A stretch of 64,000 nucleotides of DNA from Pomphorhynchus laevis (lineage: Eukaryota > Acanthocephala > Palaeacanthocephala > Echinorhynchida > Pomphorhynchidae): positions 124,001-188,000 of the forward strand of contig WNNJ02003431.1 in assembly GCA_012934845.2 (NCBI GenBank), read 5' to 3'. Made by a program: the position numbers and the translations under genes. The notes beneath the pieces were generated by a model. That model searched no databases. It worked only from the letters and a program-made list of their open reading frames with translations, and was not told the DNA's origin. How positions within the stretch are numbered: the stretch's first letter is position 1; every line of letters starts with the position of its first letter. Below, one piece after another: positions 49,675-61,100 of this stretch.

Positions 49675-50670
49675 CTATTTGTCTGTGGCGGCCATCGTTA
49701 TGACATTGTGACATGAATGTGTAGTCAATCTCAACCTCTTTGCAACTGAAGCATTTATAAAATTCATCGAACTCTCGGTGTCAATCAACGCTCTCATATT
49801 ATAATCATTTACCTTAATGTTTACGATCAAACGTCTTAGGTCGTTATTTATACTAGCGAGTATGGTGCCAACAGCCTCAAACTCCAAATCTTCAGTCATT
49901 GCGTTAACACGAGGACGTTTGGATGACTTACACACATAGGCAAAATGGCCACGTTTGCCACATTGTCGACAATCTGCATTTCTTGCTGGACATTTGCTGC
50001 GATTATGGTACTGCCTGCCACAAAAATAGCACTGTTTGGACATACTGACATCCGTTATCTTGTTATCAACAGCACTGCATGTTGCGTCCTCTTGAGCTTG
50101 AATTGACGATACGGACATATCAGGTGGACAGTTGTACGCGGATACTTGCAATTGTGCACTTTCAAATGTGCGTGCTCGATCAAACGCTTCGATAGCACTA
50201 AGATCCTTGCTTTCCAATAGGCGTTGCCGGATATGCGTTGAGTGCAACCCACTAACAAATGCGTTGCGAATCACTAAGTCACGATGCTCGATCGAAGTAA
50301 CTGCTTAAAATTCACAATCTCGACTGAGCGTTTGTAAGTTGAGGATGAATTGATCGATCGATTGCTCGTCGGTTTGTCGATGTGTGAGCAGCTTGTATCG
50401 TGTGAATATTTGACTTTTCTTCTTAATAAACAGAGCCTCCAGCATTGAGATGGCATCATCGTAAGTTGTTGCAGATTCGATATGTCGATAGACCGTAGTT
50501 GACACGTGATTGACAAGGATGTTCAAACGTGAATCAGCAGTTAAGTCTACGATGCTGTCCAGGAACTTTGTAAATCGTCTTTTCCAATGGGCCCATAGAG
50601 TGGCTGCGTCAAGAGTATCTGGTTCAAGAGCCAACTGTTCTGGTTTGAGGAACTTCTCCATAGTCACCAA
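49675..50670 (-). pseudogene. Gypsy gag and protease fossil
   Basis: Starts MVTMEKFLKPEQLALEPDT. The capsid-like part contains AFVSGLHSTHIRQRLLESKD; two knuckles CYFCGRQYHNRSKC and CRQCGKRGHFAYVC follow; then a retroviral-type protease region. Broken. Confidence 0.85.
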
Positions 50671-50683
50671 TTGTCAAATAAAT

Positions 50684-50752
50684 TGACGTAAACCAAAATA
50701 TGGCTTTATTTGACAATCTAGAACAAACAAAACGTTTATAGTTATAATGTCA
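50684..50752 (-). repeat. Gypsy 5' LTR (69 bp)
   Basis: Pair of the LTR at 46911-46979. A possible primer-binding site starts ttggtgac about 15 bp inside, not assigned to a tRNA. Confidence 0.9.
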
Positions 50753-51437
50753 GATCACATCAACCAATCTGATCGAATCATCTTCGAAATATGTGAGCAT
50801 GTGTAATCATGCACGTGCATATAATCCAGAGGGACCAGCACTGCCTTTAAGAGACCTGGTGGCTACAATTATAGCGCTTGAGTCAATTGCATTGAAGGTA
50901 ATGTGATGAAAATCATGGTCCGAGATAAGTGTGTCTAACCACAATCTCACAATGGCTATCATCCCATAATGGTGCTTTTCGATCAATATTTGTCTAACTG
51001 ACCTACCATTAGTAATATCATCAAGTTCAAGTTGTTTTTCACAATCGAGGTCTGATTTAAGACGCCTGTTTTTGAATCAAGAACAAAATCATGTCATGTT
51101 ATTTTCCAAAATAAGTTTTCGGAACGCACTAATCCAATGAGCCTCTTTGTAAAGTTTTGATTGTATTGAGTGACAGTTCTGGAGGTATCTAGCTTCAGAT
51201 AGTAACGTCGAGAAATCGCGATCAAACCAACTAAACACACGTCTGCACATAATAGACTTTACTTCTCTATGCTTTGTTCATCTTGCCTTTTGTAATAGCA
51301 GCTGACTAAGGATGACGGATTCCATTAGTAAACAAATGTTGGTTGTTGATGATTTAAATATTCTTGTCATTTTATTTGTAAATAATTTATATTCACCCCA
51401 TCACGTTAGTCGAATTAAATTAAGTTTACACAACACT

Positions 51438-51856
51438 ATTTTCCCATCCCTATTTTTTGCGGGGTCCCACAAGGTTCAGTTCTAGGTCCCCTGCTTTTCT
51501 CTCTTCTGCTTGGCGATCTCTCTCCGTTTATCAAACCTTACTCCTTTAACGTCATGCAATACGCCGATGGCATTCTAATCTATGCTCATGCACCCGCACA
51601 TCGCATACACGATATCGGCATTTCTGCCTCCAACTGTCTTTCTTCTATCTACAAACGTCTCTCCAATCTCCATCTCGTTCTAAACCCCGAAAAGTCCAAA
51701 ATAATGTGGATCCTCCCCCGTAAATTAAACATATCTCCGTTCACATTCAAACACTTCCTCCGTTCACACCTTCTCGACACCTGATTCACAGTCTTGTTTT
51801 GTTGTGGTCATGTAAGTGTGCGCTGGCACGCATTTGCCACGTTAAATAAATCCTTT
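51438..51856 (+). mobile_element. LINE-B family fragment with internal deletion
   Basis: Starts IPIFCGVPQGSVLGPLLF, reads through QYADGILIYAHAPAHRIHDI to IMWILPRKLNISP, then jumps to FTFKHFLRSHLLDT and the tail. The tail hairpin is gtgtgc with gcacgc (one wobble). About 620 bp of the family sequence is missing in the middle. Confidence 0.88.
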
Positions 51857-52930
51857 TTTTAACACTACATTATGAAATATATTATTTATTAGATCATTGC
51901 CATCATTCGGAGATAAAAAATTTGTGACGTTATTTATTGCTGGTACACATTACATGATCAAGTATTGATTAGGCTCTTTGATTTAAGGATGTTTTATCTT
52001 TATATTCAAATCGATATAATACGATTCCCTACCCAAAAGTTATATTCAGAAATGTATATATACACCATTGGAGCAGCCAGTCTTATGGATGTAACGTTGA
52101 ATGGCGATACAGACGTCCGGAATTCGAATCCGATCAGACAGTGTACGGAGTAAGCAGATAATAAGGGTTGAAACTTGAAATGTAAGTATGGGTCAGCATC
52201 TGACGAAACCCGCCTAGGCCGATTGGTAACGTCCTGCTGTATCAAGAATATGAACAATACATGTGAAGATAATATCGTGCCACAGCAAGAATAATTTCAG
52301 CTTACAAATGCAATCGAATTAAATTAATTGTTTAAATAATAATTGATGTAAACGTCGTCATTATCGCTAAACATCGATGTTAACATAAATGTCGATGTTT
52401 AATTTAAAATTAAACTAATTAAAATTAAATTAATTTTTGAGAATTATATCAATATTTAAAATTAGTCAGTTGATTTAAAGCGTTTTGTTTTTAAAATTAC
52501 TAAATAATAGTGGATGATTCGTCAAAGATAATTGGCTTATAACTGATATCAGATTTTTAATCAACACAGCCGAAACCAATGAACTCTTTGCTTTCTCAAA
52601 CGTCAAATTTAATGTCAGTATAAATGTTAAAAATAACGAATTTCGAATTTTATAGCAAATCAATAAACACTAATTTATTTTTATATTTCGTTCGTTGTTG
52701 TAAGCATCATCAGAAACAAAATATTTTGTTTCAGATTATATCATCGAAAGCTACCGAAGTGAAAACTCCGAAATCAAAAGTAAAAAATTGATCAATATCA
52801 GTTATTGATCTTAAAATATTCTCATTAATGAATACCTCATTGAAACACAATGTGTTTCATTATATTCTTATTATCATAGTATTATCAACTCAGCATAATT
52901 AACAATTAGACATAGTTGCGTGCAAGTCTT
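51857..52930. other. Gene-poor stretch with a 20-bp palindrome
   Basis: A perfect palindrome gaaacaaaatattttgtttc lies at 52713-52732. Around 52060-52140 is a tRNA-like fragment (ggaattcgaatcc resembles a B box) of uncertain meaning. Confidence 0.55.
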
Positions 52931-52937
52931 TGATTAG

Positions 52938-53155
52938 ATTGTTGTATCGATCACTCATTATAGACTTGCGAAAAAAGTTTGAAACGTTTTTATATGAGCT
53001 TTCGACCAAATGGTCCTTGTTAACAGATTAAAAAATCAAACAGATCAATTTGTTTGATTTTTTAATCTGTTAACAAGGACCATTTGGTCGAAAGCTCATA
53101 TAAAAACGTTTCAAACTTTTTTCACAAGTCTATAATGAGTGATCGATACAACAAT
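52938..53155. repeat. 218-bp near-perfect palindrome
   Basis: Arms 52938-53042 and 53051-53155 (105 bp each) are reverse complements with one mismatch; the 8-bp centre is gatcaatt. No open frame. Probably a young fold-back element. Confidence 0.95.
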
Positions 53156-53530
53156 ATAATTAACAATGCTTCAAATAATAAAAATTAGGCAATTCAACTA
53201 AATATCGGACCATTTAATTTCGCAATAATAAAACGTTTTTAAGACTGTTTTATTAATGCATTAATAAGCATCCTTTTATAAGGATGCAAACAGCAGATTT
53301 TTACATTTAAAAATAATATCTTCCCCTGTCATATTTTAGGATTTTGTACTTTTTTAAGAAAAAAATTTAAAATAAGTGTTACTTTTTGTTATGAAAAGTA
53401 GCTACGAGTAACATGCGGTTATGACTTTTATGGAAATGTAGCGTTTTTAGTTTTCAAAAACTAAATAATTGTCAAATTTATAAATAATCGATATATAAAT
53501 CAAATATAATCACGATATATGTATTTAATA

Positions 53531-53830
53531 ATATGTAATGATAATAATTATTATTATTCCAATACCAAAGCCAAAAGGCTATTCAGGCGGAGCCCAAAAA
53601 AAGAAGAAAAGCAAATAGTCAGTCCACGTAGCTAATTAGAATATTCTAGTGGTAGTGTTGAATGGCGGCATGGTTCACGTATCTATTTGTAGCATCGTAA
53701 TTTAAACGTTCTCAAACTGGGGGCTGTAACGACTTCCTCAGGCAACATATTCCACATGTTAATTCCTCTCCTCGAGAGTCTATACACTTTTGGTAATCTG
53801 CCAAATCCAATATAATATTTAATAATAATT
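53531..53830 (-). mobile_element. CR1-like LINE 3' remnant
   Basis: Encodes VYRLSRRGINMWNMLPEEVV and TAPSLRTFKLRCYK, a typical C-terminus of LINE RTs, then a 3' part ending in AT-rich simple repeats. Confidence 0.65.
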
Positions 53831-53919
53831 TTAATGATTTGATTATTAATAATTTTAACAGTTTTATAATAATTTAACACATTTTAATAACATGTAGAAA
53901 TATGTAGTATGTGTATTTA

Positions 53920-54090
53920 ACTCTGATAATTTTCATTCAACAAGTGAACAAATTAATCCAGGTTGGTTAATTTTTAATATTGATGATAAATAAGATATAT
54001 ATCTAGATATGAACATTGAATTAAACTCGTATATATCTAGATATGAACATATTTCAAAACATATAAACAAATTTTATAAAAGGAGTTACA
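53920..54090 (+). mobile_element. RT family Y fragment
   Basis: Short remains matching the 63.9-kb copy (atatatctagatatgaacat, tttaactctgataattttca). Part of it is duplicated. It lies just before an R4 copy, like the pair at 15.4-16.1 kb. Confidence 0.55.
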
Positions 54091-54118
54091 TCATTTTCAT
54101 GTATTTAACCTGCCGATA

Positions 54119-54366
54119 TGTTGGGTAAAATAATAGTGGCCGAAACCTAGTAATATAGCAGTTCCTATTGATGACCTCTAATCCTTATTCTGATACCTCG
54201 TCTATTATTTATTAGTCAATTCATAAAAATTGAGTTACAAAAAATTCTTACTCTTTAAAAAATCTAAATTGTAGAAAATTTTAAGATAAATATACATATT
54301 ATTTAATTAATAGGTTATTTATTTTTATAGTACTAAATACATAGACGCAGTTAACTTATCTGAATT
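54119..54366 (+). repeat. R4 dispersed element, copy 6
   Basis: Blocks gttgggtaaaataatagtgg, ccgaaacctag, gatgacctctaatccttatt, ttattagtcaattcataaaa and catagacgcagttaacttat in the shared order. Confidence 0.8.
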
Positions 54367-54439
54367 TCCAACATATAGATAATATATTACAGTTTTCGCG
54401 TATATTTTTTGGTATATTTATGTAAAGTATGAGCTTGCT

Positions 54440-55730
54440 AATTATTATTATATGTCAGCTTCCAAGGGAGCTGAAACTCGTAAGGAAGCATCACATCGAA
54501 TAAAAAAACGAAAAACATCAAGAGTTCACGAGGTCAAGCTTTAGGCGCTCTTTGAATTGCGCAGCAGAAGAGCTGTTGATCACACCAGGTGATAATCCAT
54601 TCCATCGTTTACAGACGCGATCCATCACTGTCGTACAATTTGTTCGATGTTTTAAGCGATGCTTCAAACAACTCGTGTCCACGTAACATTTTGGATTCAC
54701 AAAGACAGAACAGCTGCTTACACGGATGGTTAGGCACGCGCAGCGACATCCACACTAGTGTAACATCTGCAATCAACAGATCGCATTCAATAGATCTTAT
54801 ACCCAACGCATCTAGTCTAACTGTATAAGGAATGGAACGAGTTGCCGGAACCAAGTGCGTGGCTCTTCTCAAAATGTTGTCGAATTCACTCAATCCTGAT
54901 TTCAGTTGAGGGTGTGTCGCGTGAGATGCATAGAGCATATGTAGAGCATACTCGAATATACAATGCGTAAAGCCTTTGGCTCAAGTCGTCCAACGTCTCG
55001 ATGAAAAAATCCTAAAATTCTACGGCATTTAGCAATAATCGCAGAAGAATGAAGACGAGATTTCAAATTGGAGGAGATAACAACACCTAGATCAGTAAAG
55101 TGATTTACTGAGTCGATAATTGTTGAGCTGAATTGATAAGAAGGGGAAAGTAATCGGGATTGACCAATTTCTCATATGTCGACATTTACTAACATTGATT
55201 ACTAAGCCTTGTGATGAACACCAACTACTAACTTTATCCAAATCTGATTGTAGTAGGGGAGAGCTAGAACAACCACGAAATAAAGGGCACAACAGTTTCA
55301 TTTCATCGGCGTATAATAGGCACTAGCATGTAACATTTTCATGGATTTCATGATGTAGATATTAAACAGAGTGAGACTAAGGATACAGGCTTGTGGAACA
55401 ACTTGACTGAGATAAAACCATTCAGAAAGAGACTCACCAACTCGCACAGTAAAGGACCGTCTACTCAAGAATTCACGTATCCATAGACAAACGTGCTTTG
55501 AGAATCCGTAATTTCCAAGTTTCCACAGTAAAATTGGATGAACGACCCGATCAAAAGCTTTGGGCAAATCAATAACGTCGACATCAACCGGCATCCCCTG
55601 TTCGACAAAACTGGCTCAGCTTTTTCGCGTGCTAATATTAGATTAGTTGAAGTGATGTGATGTTTTCTAAACCCATGATGTTTGTTAGACAAAATATTGA
55701 ATTTGTCCAAATGAAAAGATTTGTCTAAAT
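54440..55730 (-). mobile_element. CR1-like LINE 3' fragment, copy H
   Basis: Same fragment as 36395-37680: FNILSNKHHGFRKHHITSTN, LDKVSSWCSSQGLVINVSKC, FDNILRRATHLVPATRSIPY, RWNGLSPGVINSSSAAQFKE, ending with tttcagctcccttggaag. It shares the truncation point and the frame break before the YADE box with copy G. Confidence 0.85.
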
Positions 55731-55953
55731 GAAAATATAATAGTCTAACTTTTTTATATTATTAAACAGTTCATTAATATTTTGAATTATTAAAAATCTC
55801 TCCTTAAAATTAAGATATTTCCATTTTTAAAATTTATTCATGACACGCTTATAAAATTTTAAAAATTGGTTGTATAGTTTCAGCTTACCGAAATTCTAAA
55901 TTATTTTTAATTATTTTTACGATAAAATAAAATTCATTGCAAATCATTTTTAG

Positions 55954-56229
55954 ATGTCACCTGTAACTGCGAGTTCGTCTGGTGGTGCAGATGGTGAGCC
56001 GAGAGGAAAATCATCAACTATCAGACAGCGTAGAACTACAGGTGCAAGTCAAAGGAGTTCTACAGGTGCAAGTTCTAGAATGGGAGGTGGTAGTGGAGGT
56101 ATGTGGAGATTCTATACAGAAGACAGTCCGGGAATCAAAATTGGTCCTCTACCAGTGCTCGTGTTCAGTCTTTCGTTCATAGCTTGTGTTTTCATATTAC
56201 ACATATGGGGAAAGCTTATGAGATCGTAG
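55954..56229 (+). CDS. SEC61B: Protein transport protein Sec61 subunit beta
   Basis: 91 residues from [20 protein letters not shown] to MRS. This is a tail-anchored subunit of the Sec61 translocon in the endoplasmic reticulum, where nascent secretory and membrane proteins cross or enter the membrane. Visible features: a serine/glycine-rich N-terminus with TIRQRRTT, the conserved [18 protein letters not shown] block (about residues 48-66), and one membrane helix ([19 protein letters not shown], about 69-87) with only a few residues on the lumenal side. Length fits the family (about 95). The ATG directly follows a splice-acceptor-like cattttag, so a non-coding 5' exon is likely; the coding part is intact. 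A poly(A) signal follows at 56278. This is the most certain host gene here. Confidence 0.97.
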   Translation: MSPVTASSSGGADGEPRGKSSTIRQRRTTGASQRSSTGASSRMGGGSGGMWRFYTEDSPGIKIGPLPVLVFSLSFIACVFILHIWGKLMRS

Positions 56230-56277
56230 ACAATATTTGTTTTCATTTATTATTTAAAACATTACTGTCTTAAAAAT

Positions 56278-56283
56278 AATAAA
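56278..56283 (+). terminator. Poly(A) signal AATAAA of SEC61B
   Basis: 49 bp after the stop codon. Confidence 0.75.
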
Positions 56284-56299
56284 GTTATACCGATCAATT

Positions 56300-56934
56300 T
56301 TTCGTTTATAAAAATGCGAGTCGTACTGAGGATTTGGCCTTTTAACTTATTCACTTGAGATTAAAATAAATATGTAATACGAATATTTATAAATTTAACT
56401 TTATATTGATGGATTTATGGGCATTAATGGCATCAGCTAATTTATTAATCAAGTCTGATTTGTAAAATATGTTTCCTGTCTGTTGATGCTTTGGTCTATC
56501 GACAGTAAAAAATCCAATTCAGCAGTCACAACATAAATTATTTTTTTCTTGTTTTAGCCATTTGTTTGTGAGCAGATCAAAGGACATTATCTAAATATAA
56601 ATTAATTTAAATACAATTGTTCTTGATTTTCAGTTATAGTTTACAATTTTATAGAATATGAATTTCATCAGAACTGTCAACAATGATTGATAGTTGATAA
56701 TTCAAGAAAATAGTAATGTTTGAAAAAAATAAGAAATTTTATAATTAGTCAAATTTCTTACCTTTATTATTATTAAAAAATTGCCAAAATGTCCTTTGCC
56801 TGCATTAGGAGATATCGATCTACGAGAGGTTATCACCCAGTTAGACATTGGAGTGCTTAAGAAGATTTTGAAGTTTACGGTTTGTTTGGTTGAAATAATG
56901 CCCATTTGCGGGAACAATTTAGTACTGCTTAAAA
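56300..56934. other. Mostly non-coding, short open stretch at 56781
   Basis: Between 56800 and 56930 (after the acceptor-like tgcattag) an open segment reads DIDLREVITQLDIGVLKKIL. It could be an exon or a remnant; no partner exon was found. Confidence 0.35.
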
Positions 56935-57480
56935 AAAGTAAAGTTTATTTTAATGTGGCAAATACACACAGACTGTGTGCTTACAAGCCCACAAAAGCTA
57001 AACAGATTGAAAAAAGTTACTCGTTTAGTAGCATCGATTTTAGTTGCTTTTTGAAAAATTGGAGTGAGGATGAAGATCGCAGGTGATCAGATAGAGAATT
57101 CCAAAGGAGCAGCAATATGTAGATATCGACAAACAAAGTTGGTTGAGTGAAGCGGTGCGTGTAGCAAAATAGAAGCACAGGAACGTAAGTGAGTGGAAAG
57201 ATAGCGAGATTCACTTAAAGTTGGCAGATAGAGATAAGAATGAGAAATACAATGGAGAAGGCGATAAGTTAGACAAAGCAGGCGAAAACGAACGCGATGT
57301 TCAATACTTAGCCATACAAGTTTTGATAAATAGAGGATATATGATCGTATTTACGAAGTCGAAAAAGGATGCGCGCAGAAGTATTAATGAGGCGCTGACG
57401 AGGTTTTAGAGATGACTTTGAAAATAAGACGAGAAGGTTAAGACAGTAATTAATACGTGGGAAAAGAAGGGAATTATTTC
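56935..57480 (-). mobile_element. LINE-A-related 3' fragment
   Basis: Encodes PRINYCLNLLVLFSKSSLKP and RLINTSARILFRLRKYDH, then SLQFFKKQLKSMLLNE near the end. The tail hairpin has changed bases but still pairs (gcacac with gtgtgt, on the element strand). A repeat of aaaagaagggaattattt flanks the 5' end at 57461 and 57493. Confidence 0.8.
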
Positions 57481-57529
57481 TTCCCTTCTTTAAAAGAAGG
57501 GAATTATTTTTATTTTGGTAATAAATAAT

Positions 57530-57778
57530 TGTTATTTTAAAAAAATATAATTGCTTGTGGAAACAATTTGTGAAAGTTGCTTCCACAAGCTGTGTGTCTT
57601 GGGCAAGGAAACCTCGTGCTTTATTGAAGAAATCGGGAAGATGATGTCAAAGGCCACTGGCGAACCTCGATCAACGGCTTTCCTCAGGCAACGATTAAGC
57701 GCATCGGTTCAACGTGGGAATGCAGCGTGTATACTCGAATGCTTGGGAGATCAATCGGTTTCCGACTTTTTTAACTGA
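57530..57778 (+). mobile_element. Family X C-terminal fragment (YLDD subtype)
   Basis: Open frame to a TGA at 57776-57778 with FIEEIGKMMSKATGEPRSTA and FLRQRLSASVQRGNAACIL. GEPRSTxFLxQRLSxxxQRGNA is the C-terminal signature of family X nuclease-like domains as I recall them. No ATG start is needed because it is a fragment. GC content is higher than in the flanks. Confidence 0.65.
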
Positions 57779-57879
57779 ATGACTGTACTTATTTCAAACT
57801 ATGTTTTAATGAATATTTGAATTTGTGAAAATAGAAAAAATCTAAGATATAGAGATATAAAATTATAACTACTTACAAA

Positions 57880-58020
57880 TAACAAAAAGAATATCTTTGT
57901 TGACAAAGAATTTTTCATATCTTCTGAATATGCAATCGTTGTCCAAATATCACAGTCAGGTGTGTCGCAGCCAACTTGTGGAGATACAAACGATCTTTCT
58001 ACATCGTCGGACTTTTTCAT
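57880..58020 (-). mobile_element. CR1-like LINE ORF1 5' fragment
   Basis: MKKSDDVERSFVSPQVGCDT then PDCDIWTTIAYSEDMKN: the N-terminal finger of a LINE-A/B-type ORF1, truncated after about 45 codons. Confidence 0.65.
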
Positions 58021-58149
58021 AATTGACTGTAATTAGACCAAAAACTGTTGTGGAACTATTAATCTTGCAGTGATTCGATAACGATAGTGTTTCGATAATC
58101 TTCTTGAAATATTCTTCCATAATAACATACAATATAAACGACTACAATC

Positions 58150-61100
58150 GTCCAGCTTTGTGATCATCATACATGGTTCTCGGTTACCCATCAAACGAAC
58201 ATTTGTGCTGCACTGTAATGGACGAGCAGTGGTATGTAAAGGTTGCCAGTGCGCAAAACAACAAAAAGCATGTATCAATTTTCGTGCATGTAGATGCTCA
58301 AATAGAATTTCGATGGTCGAACTAGTACCACCTTCCAGTAGTCGACATAACGACCAACCGAATGACAAACACAGCTATCTTCTTAACACTAACTCAGTGC
58401 ACGCTGATCGTACCTCGGACCTTTATCTAAATCAGACTCCAGAAAAATTATGCAATACACCTGAAACTATCGCATATGTATACGAAGCAGTTATCAACTG
58501 GAGGCTTAACCTGATTGCCTTCCCACGATGCTCCGCAAGCCACCCAATCGTCGAAACACTCTCTAAATTATACGCAGATTCGACAGAACAGTTTTCTGAT
58601 ACAAGCTCACTGCTGCAAACTGCAACGATATTCAGCCAGTGTTTGTTGCAACGAATACCATCAAGAAAGATAGCTCTTATATGCAAAACCTTAGAACGCA
58701 GATTAGTCAGTTTGAATAATAACGAGTACGTGGCTCTTTACCAAAAAGCGCTCTTCCTCCAAAACAATATTCAAAAACATTCATCAAATAATGATGGCGT
58801 TTAATAGATTAAACGCTATCAAAGCCTTCTATCAAAAGGCCGCATTAAAGCAAGTACTGCTATACTGGAAGATAAATTTGAAACGTATATACTACAGCCA
58901 CATTACCTCATCAACGATGTGTCAGTCCTCTCGAGACTCAAAGATCTACATCCAAATGAACAACCCCAAAATCCAGAAGCTCTTCAATCAACTCATTTTC
59001 CAAGTTCGAAACATCACTATAGTATGTTCTATGCTCTAGACGAAACTCATATAATCAAATCTAGCATAAAAACCAGAGGAAGCGCAGGACCGTCGGGTCT
59101 CGATTCTAATTTGTGGCTTCACACGCTCACTGACTTCGGTTATCAGTCTATATGTTTAGCCAGGGCAATCGCTCAATTCGCTATCTTCATCGCTACAGAA
59201 CAAATTACCCCCGGTCAATTAGACGCTTTTACAGCTTGCCGCCGTCGCCCTAGAGAAAATATCAGGAGAAATTAGACCTATCGAAATATGTAACACTGTC
59301 AGGTGCATCATTTGCCGTTCCATTCTTGACTTCGTGCGCAATAATATTCAAGACGTCGCCGGGTTCGTTCAACTTGGAGCTTCCCAAAGAGCCGGTATCG
59401 AGGTATCCGCCAGTACTCTTAGAAAGGAGTTTCATCGAGTGACCATCTGTGCCTTATGACGGTCGATTCCTCAAATGCCTTTAACCAGACTAATAGATCC
59501 GTTGCACCTCATAATATGAAATTCACCTGCTCTTCACTTTAATGTGCACTACGCAACGTTTACGCGAAGCCTGCTAAGCTTACAGTCGGGAATATCACAA
59601 TACTTTCACCGGAAGGCTTTACACATGTAGACATTTTTGCGATAGCTGGATTCGCATTGACCTCCCTTTGACTGATTGAACACATTCAACGAATGGTCCC
59701 AGCAGCATTCCAGAAATGGTACGCTGACGACGCCAATTTCGTAGGAACTATATACACACTTAAACAGGTCTGGAATACACTGCATTTCGTCGGTCCAAAA
59801 TACGATTATTATGAATATCCGCCTAAATCTCAAATTCTATTTCATCAGCAGCTCAATCCCGAAGACATCCCTAATACAAACATAAAACCATTCACGGCAG
59901 GGATCACAATTCTCGGCAACCCAATCGGATCTTCAGACTACGAAAGCTCTACTGTTAGTGAGCTATTCTCTTCATGGATTACAATTATCCAACGCCTTAA
60001 AGCAGTTGCACATGTTGACCCCCATGTTACCTTCGCTGCCCTCATCAGTTCTGTTCAAGAAAAATTGAAAAAACATCATGTGCACATGTGAAGTCTGGAC
60101 TCAGTGTGGATTAATCTTTCGAACATCTTAACTTCGCAGCTTCTCCCGCAGTTTGCATCTTGGAAACTCGACAGTGCTTGGACGTCCGTACTATGTTCAC
60201 CACTAAAAGTAAGCGGAATTGGCGTTGCCGACCACACATTTAGTGCTCCGATAGAGCTGAAATCCTCCAACATGCTCAAATCCTCTTTCTAAATCAGGAC
60301 TAACAGGCGACTGCCTACGCGAATTACAAAATAAAAAGCTCAACGAAATTAAAGAATTCAGGACATTCTTGTCTATGGAGCGCATATCAAACTCGCCTCT
60401 TTTAGCAAATACTTCAATGAAACACATTATCGATCACACCTCTTTCAACGAGCATCTTCGTGGCTAATCGAGCTACCTTAGAACACGAAAAATTCCATCT
60501 GTCAGACAATGAATTCAAAGATGCCTTGAACGCCCCATACGGACAAACTGACACCAATATAAAGTAAAGAACCTGCACATGCAGTTTTTAAGTTGACATT
60601 TCTCACTCTCTGTCATGCAAGCATGGAATGCCTTCTATCCGCCACAACGTTATCCGTGATTTATTTGCACAATCCTTAAGCAGAATATCGCACGGAGTTA
60701 GCACCGAACCACAACTTACCAGTGTCCCAAAAGAACATATCTTCGAACGCTCCACAACTACTTGCGATCAGAACGCCCGTCTCGACATTATGTTTTAATC
60801 TCCACGTCTCGCGATTTGAGCGAACGTTTTTCAACGTTAACGTTTTTCCATACATGCTCAATCCAACGCTGAACGGAGGCCAGAATCTTCATTCGAATAT
60901 AACGAAAATCGCAAGAAGCAAAGTACTATGAAAGAGTCTCGACAATGGAGCATGCTTCGTTCACGCCACTGGTTTTCTTAACATCAGGTGGATTCAGTAG
61001 CAAAGCAAAATCACTCATTCGGACAATATCATCGAAGCTTGCACATCAGTCAACAAAAACGTATTCTGACCTGGTTCTCAAGGCGAAAAGTGATATCAGC

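Larger units (their letters stand above)
46911..50752 (-). mobile_element. Ty3/gypsy LTR retrotransposon, Mag-like, 3.84 kb
   Basis: A fossil-grade but fairly young LTR element. Its two LTRs are 69 bp, begin TG and end CA on the element strand, and differ at two positions. Internal parts in order: gag with two CCHC knuckles (about 50670-49675, protease at its end), pol with RT, RNase H and integrase (about 49640-47476), and an integrase C-terminal tail reaching the 3' LTR. Very short LTRs and twin knuckles suggest the Mag clade; that is a memory-based assignment. A 5-bp flank (catca left, gatca right, one mismatch) looks like its target duplication. It interrupts a family X copy. The coding region carries a small number of breaks (about three to five), so it does not look whole. 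Confidence 0.88.
45201..51430 (-). mobile_element. Family X RT element, split by a LINE fragment and a gypsy element
   Basis: Pieces in order along the minus strand: 51430-50753 (AIVRLWLDTLISDHDFHHIT, SLKGSAGPSGLYA), then after the gypsy element 46910-45930 (FAQFMSAEIMSKSFMCAFTA, LSQGDVFAMATIAFAILPMI, QMWYAYDGNIVGNPNSLREV, INAKKCKVYTNDA), then after the LINE fragment 45668-45201 (SSSWLTTYPSYNHKTRLSKV, EFGDALNIRYATLPFDAPVV, CICGMPNLLSHSLYYKVCG). Together they show the family's order: AGPSGL entry, QGD box, WYADD-like box, then a WLT..P region with a CxCG cluster. Decayed. Confidence 0.75.

Noticed and set aside
52060-52140. tRNA gene or tRNA-derived SINE
   Set aside because: A B-box-like string is present, but no acceptor stem, A box at the right distance or cloverleaf could be drawn.
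57551-57778. Host gene exon
   Set aside because: Its open frame and higher GC suggested a host exon, but GEPRSTAFLRQRLS..QRGNA matches the C-terminus of family X retroelements, and no splice partner was found.
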